From Stenotrophomonas sp. UBA2124 (lineage in GTDB: Bacteria > Pseudomonadota > Gammaproteobacteria > Xanthomonadales > Xanthomonadaceae), in NCBI GenBank assembly GCA_002329155.1, contig DCXY01000015.1, forward strand, positions 1-64,000: a stretch of DNA of 64,000 bases, given 5' to 3'. Positions 1 to 7,767 of this stretch are shown one piece after another. Numbering within the stretch: position 1 is the first letter of the stretch; every line of letters begins with the position of its first letter. The notes under the pieces are model-generated. The model made no database searches. It was not told where the DNA came from and saw only the letters and a list, made by a program, of their open reading frames with translations. A program made the position numbers and the translations under genes.

Positions 1-1676
1 GCGAGCAGGTGCCGATCTGGGTGGCCAACTTCGTGCTGATGGGCTACGGCACAGGCGCGGTGATGGCCGTGCCGGGCCATGACCAGCGCGATTTCGAGTT
101 CGCCAGCAAGTACAACCTGCCCAAGAAGCAGGTCATCGCGCTGAAGCACCCGAAGAACGACGACGAGCGCAGCTACGACCCGGACCGCTGGCAGGACTGG
201 TACGGCGACAAGAGCCGCGAGACCGAGCTGGTCAATTCGGCTGAATTCGACGGTCTGGATTTCCAGGGCGCCTTCGAGGCACTGGCCGAGCGTTTCGAGC
301 GCAAGGGCCAGGGCCAGCGCCGCATCAACTACCGCCTGCGCGACTGGGGCGTGAGCCGCCAGCGTTACTGGGGCTGCCCGATTCCGGTGATCTACTGTGC
401 CAAGTGTGGCGCGGTGCCGGTGCCGGAAGACCAGCTGCCGGTGGTGCTGCCGGAAGACGTGCAGTTCACCGGTACCGGCTCGCCGATCAAGGCCGACCCG
501 GAATGGCGCAAGACCACCTGCCCGGAATGCGGCGGCGCGGCCGAGCGCGAGACCGACACGTTCGACACCTTCATGGAGTCCAGCTGGTACTACGCCCGCT
601 ACACCTCGCCGGGTGCGCGTGACGCGGTGGACAAGCGTGGCAACTACTGGCTGCCGGTGGACCAGTACATCGGTGGCATCGAGCACGCCATCCTGCACCT
701 GATGTATTTCCGTTTCTTCCACAAGCTGCTGCGTGATGCGCGCATGGTGGACAGCAACGAGCCGGCGCAGAACCTGCTGTGCCAGGGCATGGTGATCGCC
801 GAGACCTTCTACCGCCAGAACACCGACGGTTCCAAGGACTGGTTCAACCCGGCCGACGTGGACGTGGTGCGCGACGAGCGCGGCCGCATCACCGGTGCCA
901 CCCTGCGCTCGGATGGCCAGCCGGTGGTGATCGGCGGCACCGAGAAAATGTCCAAGTCCAAGAACAACGGCGTGGACCCACAGGCCATGGTGGCCAAGTA
1001 CGGTGCCGACACCGTGCGCCTGTTCTCCATGTTCGCCGCACCGCCGGAGCAGTCGCTGGAGTGGAACGAGGCGGGCGTGGACGGCATGGCGCGCTTCCTG
1101 CGCCGCCTGTGGGCGATGGTGCACAAGCATGCTGCCGACGGTAATGCCCCGGCGCTGGACGCTGCCGCGCTGGATGCCGGCCAGAAGGCCATGCGCCGCA
1201 AGACCCACGAGACCATCAGCAAGGTCAGCGATGATTACGGCCGCCGCCACGCCTTCAACACCGCCATCGCCGCGGTGATGGAGCTGCTGAACTCGCTGGC
1301 CAAGTTCGATGACAGCAGCGAGCAGGGCCGTGCCGTGCGCCAGGAGGCGCTGCAGGCCGCCGTGCTGCTGCTCAACCCGATCACCCCGCATGCCTGCCAT
1401 GCGATGTGGCAGGAGCTGGGCAATGCGGAGACGCTGCTGGAAGACCAGCCGTTCCCGCAGGTTGATACGGCCGCGCTGATCAAGGACGCGCTGACCCTGG
1501 CGGTGCAGGTCAACGGCAAGCTGCGTGGCACCATCGAGGTGGCCGCCGATGCACCGCGCGAGCAGATTGAGGCCGCTGCCAAGGAAGAGCCGAACGCGGC
1601 CAAGTTCCTGGACGGCCTGACCATCCGCAAGGTCATCATCGTCCCGGGCAAGATCGTCAACATCGTTGCCGCGTGA
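1..1676 (+). CDS. leuS: Leucyl-tRNA synthetase, 3' part (starts before the window)
   Basis: Cytoplasmic class I aminoacyl-tRNA synthetase that charges tRNA-Leu. The reading frame is open from base 3, so the 5' part lies outside the window. The visible protein begins in the CP1 editing domain (GYGTGAVMAVPGHDQRD, typical of LeuRS) and continues through the leucine-specific and zinc-like Cys segments. The catalytic KMSKS loop is at about 945-959 (EKMSKSKNN), followed by the anticodon-binding and C-terminal domains. About 557 residues are present of roughly 870 expected. It is the first gene of a conserved Xanthomonadaceae run, followed by lptE and holA. Identification is secure; only the left boundary is unknown. 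Confidence 0.97.
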   Translation, partial: EQVPIWVANFVLMGYGTGAVMAVPGHDQRDFEFASKYNLPKKQVIALKHPKNDDERSYDPDRWQDWYGDKSRETELVNSAEFDGLDFQGAFEALAERFERKGQGQRRINYRLRDWGVSRQRYWGCPIPVIYCAKCGAVPVPEDQLPVVLPEDVQFTGTGSPIKADPEWRKTTCPECGGAAERETDTFDTFMESSWYYARYTSPGARDAVDKRGNYWLPVDQYIGGIEHAILHLMYFRFFHKLLRDARMVDSNEPAQNLLCQGMVIAETFYRQNTDGSKDWFNPADVDVVRDERGRITGATLRSDGQPVVIGGTEKMSKSKNNGVDPQAMVAKYGADTVRLFSMFAAPPEQSLEWNEAGVDGMARFLRRLWAMVHKHAADGNAPALDAAALDAGQKAMRRKTHETISKVSDDYGRRHAFNTAIAAVMELLNSLAKFDDSSEQGRAVRQEALQAAVLLLNPITPHACHAMWQELGNAETLLEDQPFPQVDTAALIKDALTLAVQVNGKLRGTIEVAADAPREQIEAAAKEEPNAAKFLDGLTIRKVIIVPGKIVNIVAA

Positions 1677-1686
1677 TCCGATGGCA

Positions 1687-1709
1687 GAGGGGCGGGTGCG
1701 CCGCCCCTC
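1687..1709 (+). terminator. Possible leuS terminator hairpin
   Basis: Perfect 9-bp stem GAGGGGCGG / CCGCCCCTC with a 5-nt loop, 11 bases after the leuS stop. It lacks a T tract, so it may be a weak or factor-assisted terminator or only an mRNA 3' structure. Confidence 0.4.
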
Positions 1710-1895
1710 CATGCTGCCAGTGGAATTGACTCCCGGCGGCGCTTGCCGCTCCTCCCCGGCGCGCTGCGCTTGCCCGGGCCGTGGCTTCTGAAGGGTAGGG
1801 CGCTTGCCCGTTTCATCAGCACTCACGCCCCATGCGCGATGATGCGTGTCGTTCTTTCTATTGCCGCCCCCGGCCGGCTCCGCCAGACTGTGCCA

Positions 1896-2459
1896 ATGAC
1901 CCGAATCCTGATCGCCCTGATTCTCGCCACCAGCCTGCTGACCGGCTGCGGTTTCCACCTGCGCAACAAGCTGAGCCTGCCGGCCGACCTGCCAGCGGTG
2001 AAGGTTGAATCCTCCGCCCCTTACAGCGAGCTGGTGAAGCTGCTCAACCGCGGCCTGCGTGCCTCCGGTGCCACCGTGGTGGAAAGCGATGGCAGCGCCG
2101 GCAAGGACGATGCCCAGTACGCGCGCCTGCAGGTACGTTCCGAGCGTTGGGGTGACCTGCCCATCGCCATCGACACCCAAGGCCGTGCGCAGGAATACAG
2201 CCTGCGCTACGCGGTGGTGTTCAGCTTCGTGCGCCCGGATGGCAGCGTGATTGTGCCGGAGCAGGCGGTGGAGCTGTCGCGTGACTACGTTTCGCCTCCA
2301 GAGGACGCCACCGGTACCACCACCGAGCGCGAAATCCTGGCAGATGAACTGCGCCGTGAAATGTCCGCATCAATCCTGCGCCGCATCGACAGCGTGGTCC
2401 GCGCCGAGCTGGAAAAGCAGAAGAATCAGCCGGCTCCTGCACCGGCTCCGACGCACTGA
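1896..2459 (+). CDS. lptE: LPS-assembly lipoprotein LptE
   Basis: Outer-membrane lipoprotein that plugs the LptD barrel and helps deliver lipopolysaccharide to the cell surface. The 187-residue product starts MTRILIALILATSLLTGCGFHL, a lipoprotein signal peptide with lipobox LTGC at about residue 19. The GFHLR segment after the Cys is typical of LptE (RlpB). The body contains beta-strand-rich LptE-like sequence, and the C-terminus is Pro/Ala-rich. The frame is open further upstream, but only the ATG at 1896 gives the signal peptide. It sits between leuS and holA, its usual position in gammaproteobacteria. Confidence 0.93.
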   Translation: MTRILIALILATSLLTGCGFHLRNKLSLPADLPAVKVESSAPYSELVKLLNRGLRASGATVVESDGSAGKDDAQYARLQVRSERWGDLPIAIDTQGRAQEYSLRYAVVFSFVRPDGSVIVPEQAVELSRDYVSPPEDATGTTTEREILADELRREMSASILRRIDSVVRAELEKQKNQPAPAPAPTH

Positions 2460-2514
2460 CGCCATGCTGGTTGTGTCTGCCTTGCCTGTCACCTGCGTGC
2501 GGCACGGCTGAGCC

Positions 2515-3558
2515 ATGGAACTGCGCCCGGAACAACTGGCCAGCCAGATCGGCAACCAGGCGCTGGCGCCGGTCTACCTGATCGCCGGCCCCGAGCTGCT
2601 GCGTGTCATCGAGGCCGCCGACGCGGTGCGCGCCAAGGCGCGCGCTGACGGCATCGGCGAGCGCGAAGTGTTCGATGCCGACGGCCGCGATTTCGACTGG
2701 GGCCAGCTGTCCTCCACCTTCAACGCACCGAGCCTGTTCAGCTCGCGTCGGCTCATCGAGCTGCGCCTGCCCAGCGGCAAGCCGGGCAAGGAGGGTGCCG
2801 AGGTCATCAGCGCGTTCTGCGCGCAGCCGCCGTCGGATGTCGTGCTGCTGATCACCGCCGGCGAATGGAGCAAGGCGCACCAGGGCAAGTGGGTCGAGGC
2901 CGTGGGCCGTGTCGGTGTGATGTCGGTGGCATGGGCGGTCAAGCCGCACGAGCTGGGTGACTGGATAGAACGGCGGCTGCGGGCCAAGGGCCTGCGTGCC
3001 GAGCCGGCTGCCGTGCAGCGGCTCAGCGAGCGGGTGGAAGGCAATCTGCTGGCCGCCGCGCAGGAAATCGACAAGCTGGCCCTGCTGGCCGATGGCCAGG
3101 CGCTGGACGTGGCGCGGATGGAATCGCTGGTGGCCGACGCCGCCCGTTACGACGTGTTCCGGCTAAGCGAGGCCGCCTTCTCTGGCCAGCCGCAGGCGGT
3201 GCTGCGCATGCTTGCCGGCCTGCGTGGCGAGGGTGAGGCCGTGGCCGCACTGATGCCCATCCTGATCCGTGAGTTGCTGCTCACCGCTGGGCTGGCACGG
3301 GTGCAGGCCGCCGGTGGCAATCTTGCTGGCGAAATGAAATCCAAGGGAATCTGGGAGTCCCGGCAGGCGCCGTTCAAGCGCGCGCTGCAGCGTCACCCGG
3401 ACCCACGCCGCTGGGAGCGCTTCGTCGCCGAAGCCTCGCAGGTGGACCGCATGGCCAAGGGGCGGGCAGAGGGCGACCCCTGGCTGGCGCTGGAACGGCT
3501 GCTGGTCGCTGTGGCCGAGGCTCGCGCAGTGCGCCTGTTGGCGCGGGCGGCACGCTGA
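2515..3558 (+). CDS. holA: DNA polymerase III subunit delta
   Basis: The delta subunit of the clamp loader opens the beta sliding clamp during replication. It is 347 residues long, the normal length for the family. The N-terminal segment (MELRPEQLASQIGNQALAPVYLIAGPELLRVIEAADAVR, residues 1-39) matches the start of HolA, and the C-terminal collar domain is alpha-helical. It begins 55 bases after lptE and is followed with no gap by nadD, so the genes are probably one operon. Assigned from the lptE-holA-nadD context and the recognisable N-terminus. Confidence 0.93.
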   Translation: MELRPEQLASQIGNQALAPVYLIAGPELLRVIEAADAVRAKARADGIGEREVFDADGRDFDWGQLSSTFNAPSLFSSRRLIELRLPSGKPGKEGAEVISAFCAQPPSDVVLLITAGEWSKAHQGKWVEAVGRVGVMSVAWAVKPHELGDWIERRLRAKGLRAEPAAVQRLSERVEGNLLAAAQEIDKLALLADGQALDVARMESLVADAARYDVFRLSEAAFSGQPQAVLRMLAGLRGEGEAVAALMPILIRELLLTAGLARVQAAGGNLAGEMKSKGIWESRQAPFKRALQRHPDPRRWERFVAEASQVDRMAKGRAEGDPWLALERLLVAVAEARAVRLLARAAR

Positions 3559-4272
3559 GTGGCCGGTCAGGCCGTCGCGCCGCTGGCGGACGACACGCCG
3601 CGTCCCGGCCTGATGGTGTTCTACGGCGGTACCTTCGACCCCGTTCACAACGGCCACCTGGCCATCGCCCGCCACGCCGCACAGGAACTGCAGGTGCCGG
3701 TGCGGCTGATGCCCGCCGCCGACCCGCCACACAAGGATCTGCTGGGGGCCGATGCCAGCCAGCGTGCCGCCATGCTGGTGCTGGCCGCCGCCGGTGATCC
3801 CCTGCTGGAAGTGGACCAGCGCGAACTGCGCCGCGCCGAGCGCCAGCCGGGCGTGCCCTCGTGGAGCGTGGACACGCTGCGCGAGCTGCGTGCCGAGCAC
3901 GGCCCCGACCAGCCGCTTGCCCTGCTGATGGGCGCCGACAGCCTGCTCGGGCTGCCCACCTGGCATGAATGGGAACACCTGCTGGGGCTGGCGCACATCG
4001 TCGTGGCCGAGCGCCCCGGCAGCCTGCTCGATGGCAGCCTGCCCGAGGTGCTGGCCGAGCACCTGCAGGGCAGCTGGGCCGATACCCCTGCGCAGCTGCA
4101 GATGGCGCCGGCCGGCCGCGTGCTGCGCCTGCGCCAGCCCCTGTACGGCGAGTCCGCCACCCAGGTGCGGCGCCTGATCGCCGAGGGCGGCAACTGGCAG
4201 CCACTGGTGCCGGCGGCGGTGGCCGGCTACATCCTCGCCCAAGGCCTTTATGGGGCCAGGGCCACTTCATGA
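3559..4272 (+). CDS. nadD: Nicotinate-nucleotide adenylyltransferase
   Basis: Converts nicotinate mononucleotide and ATP to deamido-NAD in cytosolic NAD biosynthesis. The nucleotidyltransferase signature GGTFDPVHNGH is at residues 23-33 and the C-terminal ATP-binding ESATQVRRLI segment is present. The product is 237 residues with the GTG at 3559, which abuts the holA stop codon. An ATG at 3613 would also keep the whole catalytic core and give a start nearer the usual family N-terminus, but no good ribosome site precedes it. The start is therefore uncertain and the identity is not. Confidence 0.93.
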   Translation: MAGQAVAPLADDTPRPGLMVFYGGTFDPVHNGHLAIARHAAQELQVPVRLMPAADPPHKDLLGADASQRAAMLVLAAAGDPLLEVDQRELRRAERQPGVPSWSVDTLRELRAEHGPDQPLALLMGADSLLGLPTWHEWEHLLGLAHIVVAERPGSLLDGSLPEVLAEHLQGSWADTPAQLQMAPAGRVLRLRQPLYGESATQVRRLIAEGGNWQPLVPAAVAGYILAQGLYGARATS

Positions 4273-4330
4273 ATGCCCGCAGCGCCCGGGTTCTCTATAA
4301 TCACCCCCTTATTCATCGAGTTCTGTCGCT

Positions 4331-4741
4331 TTGAGCACCGAAGCCCAAGTCATCAAGACCCAACTGCCCAACCCGCCGCCGTCCGTCCCGGCACTGCTGG
4401 CGTCCGTCCACGCCGCGCTGGAAGAGATCAAGGCCAAGGATGCGGTGGAGATCGACGTACGCGGCAAGTCCAGCGTCGCCGACTACATGGTTGTCGTGTC
4501 CGGCACCTCGACCCGCCACGTCAAATCCATTGGTGATGAAGTGGTGCGTTTCGCCAAGAACCTGGGCGTCATGCCGCTGGGTGTGGAAGGCGAGCGCGAA
4601 GCGGAGTGGGTGCTGGTGGACCTGGGCGACGTGATCGTCCACGTCATGCTGCCGCGTGTGCGCGAGTTCTACGCGCTGGAGCGCCTGTGGACCGTCGGCG
4701 ACCAGCCGCCGCGTGGCGACGACGAAGACGAGCAGGGCTGA
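4331..4741 (+). CDS. rsfS: Ribosomal silencing factor RsfS
   Basis: Binds ribosomal protein uL14 and blocks subunit joining when nutrients are short. It has 136 residues. The core (KAKDAVEIDVRGKSSVADYMVVVSGTS followed by RHVKSIGDEV and EWVLVDLGDVIVHVM) is the Oligomerization/RsfS fold. The best start is TTG at 4331, with GAG about 10 bases upstream; no in-frame ATG lies close by. A TATAAT at 4296-4301 with no clear -35 may give the gene its own promoter. It lies in the conserved nadD-rsfS-rlmH order. Confidence 0.93.
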   Translation: MSTEAQVIKTQLPNPPPSVPALLASVHAALEEIKAKDAVEIDVRGKSSVADYMVVVSGTSTRHVKSIGDEVVRFAKNLGVMPLGVEGEREAEWVLVDLGDVIVHVMLPRVREFYALERLWTVGDQPPRGDDEDEQG

Positions 4742-4761
4742 GCCAGCCCGTACCCGCGATG

Positions 4762-4789
4762 ACGGCGCCGCAGGGCGCCGTTTTCGTTT
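4762..4789 (+). terminator. Rho-independent terminator after rsfS
   Basis: Stem ACGGCGCC / GGCGCCGT with a GCAG loop followed by TTTCGTTT. It lies between rsfS and rlmH. Confidence 0.7.
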
Positions 4790-4818
4790 GAACGCATCCG
4801 AAGCCGCAGGAGCCACGC

Positions 4819-5289
4819 ATGAAAGCCAGACTGATCGCCACCGGTGAGCGTGCACCCGCATGGGTGGCGCAGGGCTTTGCCGAATACCAGAAGCGGCTCT
4901 CGCACTGGTTGCCGCTGGAGCTGGTGGAAATCGAGCCGGGCCTGCGCGGCAAGGGCCGCGACCCGAAGCGCGCCATCGAGGATGAAGGCAAGCGCGTGCT
5001 CGCTGCCTTGCCGAAGACGCCGTATGTGGTCGCGCTGGACGTGCCCGGCCGCCAGCTCAGCTCCGAGCAGTTGGCCCAGCGCCTGGAGCACTGGCGCTCG
5101 CAGGGCCGCGATCTGGCCTTCCTCATCGGCGGCCCGGAGGGGCATGCGGCGGAAGTGCAGGCGGTGGCTGATGAAAAGTGGTCCATCGGCCCGCTGACCC
5201 TGCCGCACATGCTGGTGCGGCTGGTGGTGGCCGAACAGTTGTATCGCGCAGCCGCGATGTTGGCCAATCACCCCTACCATCGCGCGTGA
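4819..5289 (+). CDS. rlmH: 23S rRNA (pseudouridine1915-N3)-methyltransferase RlmH
   Basis: SPOUT methyltransferase that modifies pseudouridine 1915 in helix 69 of 23S rRNA on assembled ribosomes. It has 156 residues, the standard length. The SAM-binding knot is visible as LAFLIGGPEGH (about residues 96-106) and SIGPLTLPHMLVRLVVAEQLYRA near the C-terminus. The ATG at 4819 has an AGGAG site 7 bases upstream. It follows rsfS as in most gammaproteobacteria, and a terminator-like hairpin lies between them. Confidence 0.96.
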   Translation: MKARLIATGERAPAWVAQGFAEYQKRLSHWLPLELVEIEPGLRGKGRDPKRAIEDEGKRVLAALPKTPYVVALDVPGRQLSSEQLAQRLEHWRSQGRDLAFLIGGPEGHAAEVQAVADEKWSIGPLTLPHMLVRLVVAEQLYRAAAMLANHPYHRA

Positions 5290-5313
5290 AAAGCGCATAG
5301 AATGCGCGTCCCC

Positions 5314-5390
5314 GCCCGAATAGCTCAGCCGGTTAGAGCACTTGACTGTTAATCAGGGGGTCGTTGGTTCGAGTCCAACTTCGGGCGCCA
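5314..5390 (+). tRNA. tRNA-Asn (GTT)
   Basis: Complete 77-nt cloverleaf. The acceptor stem GCCCGAA (5314-5320) pairs with TTCGGGC, followed by discriminator G and an encoded CCA. The anticodon stem CTTGA/TCAGG encloses a 7-nt loop with anticodon GTT at 5348-5350. The T arm contains GGTTCGAGTCC. A TAGAAT at 5298-5303 is a possible -10. Confidence 0.98.
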
Positions 5391-5409
5391 GTACAAAGCA
5401 GCACAAAAA

Positions 5410-5442
5410 TAGGCCTCGCAGCGATGCGGGGCCTAAGTTTTT
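5410..5442 (+). terminator. Terminator after tRNA-Asn
   Basis: Hairpin TAGGCC-T-CGCA / TGCG-G-GGCCTA with a GCGA loop followed by AGTTTTT, 20 bases after the tRNA CCA end. Confidence 0.75.
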
Positions 5443-5598
5443 CCAGGCTGCGCAAGGCTGCCCGCGCGCCAAAAAACCGCCAGCGCCCTGCAGCTGGTCT
5501 GGCAAGTGAGCTGGCAGCCCTTGGCAGGAGCGCAAGGCGGCTCCGCTGGGCGTCCACTGCTGCAGCCGCCTGTTACCCGACCTAGGCTGCCAGCCGTC

Positions 5599-5793
5599 CT
5601 ATTGCGGGGCCAACTCCTTGAGCTTGACGTACATGAAAACACCCACCAGCAGGATCACGCCCAACTGCACGGCCTTGGCGATTCGGCGGTTGCGCTCCCG
5701 GCGAGTCATCCGTCCGCAGGCCTCGCACTCGGAGTCGCGCTTCAGCTGCAGGGAGCCGCAGTGGCCACAGGCAATGGTTCGACCGCGGGGCAT
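5599..5793 (-). CDS. Small zinc-ribbon, single-pass membrane protein (hypothetical)
   Basis: A 64-residue protein with two CxxC pairs (CGHC at about residues 9-12 and CEAC at about 23-26) forming a predicted zinc ribbon. A basic stretch (RRERNRR) and one transmembrane helix (VQLGVILLVGVFMYVKL) follow near the C-terminus, so it is probably a membrane-anchored protein with the ribbon in the cytoplasm. No strong ribosome site precedes the ATG at 5793. It is supported by the regular Cys spacing and the topology rather than by family recognition; the function is unknown. Confidence 0.6.
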   Translation of the reverse strand: MPRGRTIACGHCGSLQLKRDSECEACGRMTRRERNRRIAKAVQLGVILLVGVFMYVKLKELAPQ

Positions 5794-5913
5794 AGCTAAT
5801 AGCCAGAGTTGGGGAACCCGGAGTAGTTTACGTCTGTCTCACAGAGCGAGACAGGCAAACGGCAATCTGCTATATCAACCCAGCTAAGGATGGGGCTGGG
5901 GGAGGCCTACGCA

Positions 5914-7104
5914 ATGACGAACGTACCGAACCAGAAACCGCAGCCAGGGATCGAAGACAACGGCGATTTCGTACGCGTGCGTTTTGCCGGTGGACGCTTC
6001 GACTCCCACACCATTCCGTTCGACGTACTTCCTGATCTTGCGGCCTACCGCGACTTGGTGGTTGAAGTCGCGAAGCACCTATTCCGTGAGCGGAACAGCG
6101 ACCGGCAGCGGGTGCCAAAAGGGTTTGAGGAGTCGTTCCAACTTGGCTTGTCCCAAGTCATTCAAGGCAACAGTGCAACCGCGTTGGCGCAAAGACTGGA
6201 GACGTTGGAAGATCAGCCCGTAGATGCTGTGCAGGCTGGCTTCGGCTTCCCTCGCTATGGCGAGTTTGAGGATGCGCGTGACTTGCTCGACCGTGTGATT
6301 GCGGCCGCTAACGATGGCCACCCCCTACCCCCGGAATTCCCTCGTGAGCTGGTTGGCAAGTTCAATCGCTTTGGGCAAAGCCTCAGAGTCGGGGAGCATG
6401 CCGAACTCTCCCATGGGCAGACGGATCCGGTTCGATACGACACCGAAACGCGCAAGCGCATTGTGCTGTCCGCCAACGCAACATACGAAAACACACTCGA
6501 TCAGCGATTCACGCTCACCGGTGGCGAAATTCGTGCCTACATCGTGCACTTGGCCGGCGAAGATGGAACTCGGTTCGATCTGCGAGTCGATACCGATGAA
6601 GAGTGCGAAAAGGCGATTGCTAGGCGGCGGCACCAAGTTAGAGTTGTTGGCGTCGGATTGTTTGATCGCCAAGATCGGCTCACCAAGATTACGAAGTACA
6701 AGGAGCTCATTTACACGGATGATGAGCCACAGCAGCCGTTAGATGAGCGCCTGGGTGAGATAGTCCGCACTCCCGCTGGCTGGTACTCGGGCCAGAATCC
6801 GGCGCCGGACGCGGCGGCTATTACTAGAATGGGCGAACTGGTAGGGCTCATCACTACCGAAGCTGGCGTGGCCATGCCTTACATTTACCCGCTACCTGAC
6901 GGAAGCATCACAGGTGAGTGGACGCGCGGGGACTGGGAAATCAGCGCAACCGTTACGCTGTCGGACCTTGCCATCGAACTTCATGCGCTGAACGTAGAGA
7001 CTGACGAAGAACTCGACGTCGAAATTGCACAGTTCGACGAGCATACGCTGTCAGCATTTAGTCATTTCTGGAGTGGAATGGATCCTGATACGGGGGGGCG
7101 GTAA
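5914..7104 (+). CDS. Hypothetical protein, first gene of a lower-GC islet
   Basis: I do not recognise this 396-residue protein. It has no signal peptide or transmembrane helix and looks soluble and mostly acidic (for example DDEPQQPLDERLGEIV, and TDEELDVEIAQFDEHTL near the C-terminus). The start at ATG 5914 is chosen because GGAGG lies 8 bases upstream; an ATG at 5890 is also in frame but has no such site. Base composition is clearly lower than in neighbours: two sampled 60-base lines near 6600-6720 are 57% and 45% G+C. The stop overlaps the next ATG (TAATG), so the two genes are translationally coupled. The position just downstream of tRNA-Asn and the composition suggest horizontal acquisition. 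Confidence 0.75.
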   Translation: MTNVPNQKPQPGIEDNGDFVRVRFAGGRFDSHTIPFDVLPDLAAYRDLVVEVAKHLFRERNSDRQRVPKGFEESFQLGLSQVIQGNSATALAQRLETLEDQPVDAVQAGFGFPRYGEFEDARDLLDRVIAAANDGHPLPPEFPRELVGKFNRFGQSLRVGEHAELSHGQTDPVRYDTETRKRIVLSANATYENTLDQRFTLTGGEIRAYIVHLAGEDGTRFDLRVDTDEECEKAIARRRHQVRVVGVGLFDRQDRLTKITKYKELIYTDDEPQQPLDERLGEIVRTPAGWYSGQNPAPDAAAITRMGELVGLITTEAGVAMPYIYPLPDGSITGEWTRGDWEISATVTLSDLAIELHALNVETDEELDVEIAQFDEHTLSAFSHFWSGMDPDTGGR

Positions 7105-7511
7105 TGCCAGTTGCAGAAGAACACAAGCTGGGCAATCACGATGAGCTTTTGCTTCGCCAAGTCATCGAAATTTGGATACAAGAAGGCAGGCCGGCGACCC
7201 GCGCTTTTCAGCCGAACTCGAATGACGGGGGCCAACTTTCCTCAGACCGCAATAGCATGGTGACGCCACGTGAGGCATTCGAGGCTTATCTCGCGGCTGG
7301 TCGGAAATCTGGTGGTGTCTGGGCGGTGGCAGTCGGGGAGTACGAGGCTGAAGCCGTTTCGGCTTACTCTGACCCGTTGGCTGACAACACAGCCCACGCT
7401 GTGGTTGACTACTCGCCATACGCCGAGAGGGAGTGGCGAAAGATGAGCAAGAAGTTTCACGCGCATGCGGTGAGGCGTGGTCGCCTCTATCCAACCGACG
7501 AGGCCGCATAG
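7104..7511 (+). CDS. Hypothetical protein, second gene of the islet
   Basis: A 135-residue soluble protein whose ATG overlaps the stop of the preceding gene, implying coupled expression and a shared role. The sequence LLRQVIEIWIQEGRPATRAFQPN, with later motifs QLSSDRNSMVTPREAF and TAHAVVDYSPY, resembles a widespread family of small uncharacterised bacterial proteins that I recall only as hypothetical proteins. No catalytic motif can be assigned with confidence. Composition is low-GC like its partner. A role in defence or toxin-type biology is possible because such tRNA-proximal pairs often have one, but nothing in the sequence proves it. Confidence 0.75.
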   Translation: MPVAEEHKLGNHDELLLRQVIEIWIQEGRPATRAFQPNSNDGGQLSSDRNSMVTPREAFEAYLAAGRKSGGVWAVAVGEYEAEAVSAYSDPLADNTAHAVVDYSPYAEREWRKMSKKFHAHAVRRGRLYPTDEAA

Positions 7512-7731
7512 GTGGTCGATCTGCCTGGCGGCGCCCACCGTTGAGAGGGGGAGTCGCGGACTCCACGTCTGGGAAGGCTGGCATGACCGGCTTGGCTTGG
7601 CCCTGCGCCAGCTTTATGACTGGTCAGCCCAGCCAAAGCTGAACCGCTGACTGAAGATGTGTGTCACGCTTTCCGTCGCGTTTCAGGCGGTCGGCATCAA
7701 GAGCGGCTTCTTTTGTCTGTGCTGAGGCTAA
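7512..7731. other. Intergenic stretch with nothing recognised
   Basis: No gene, repeat of the tRNA 3' end or integrase remnant was seen between the islet and the receptor terminator. Confidence 0.5.
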
Positions 7732-7759
7732 GCGGCGGCGGGTGATGGCCCGCCGCCGC
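7732..7759 (-). terminator. Hairpin after the first TonB-dependent receptor
   Basis: Perfect 11-bp stem GCGGCGGCGGG / CCCGCCGCCGC with a TGATGG loop, 9 bases beyond the receptor stop. Only a short TTA follows on the minus strand, so termination strength is uncertain. Confidence 0.5.
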
Positions 7760-7767
7760 GTGGTGCG

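Noticed and set aside
5363..7767. Search for a duplicated tRNA-Asn 3' end as an attachment site
   Set aside because: No second copy of the GGTTCGAGTCC...GCGCCA end and no integrase was seen, so site-specific integration is not claimed.
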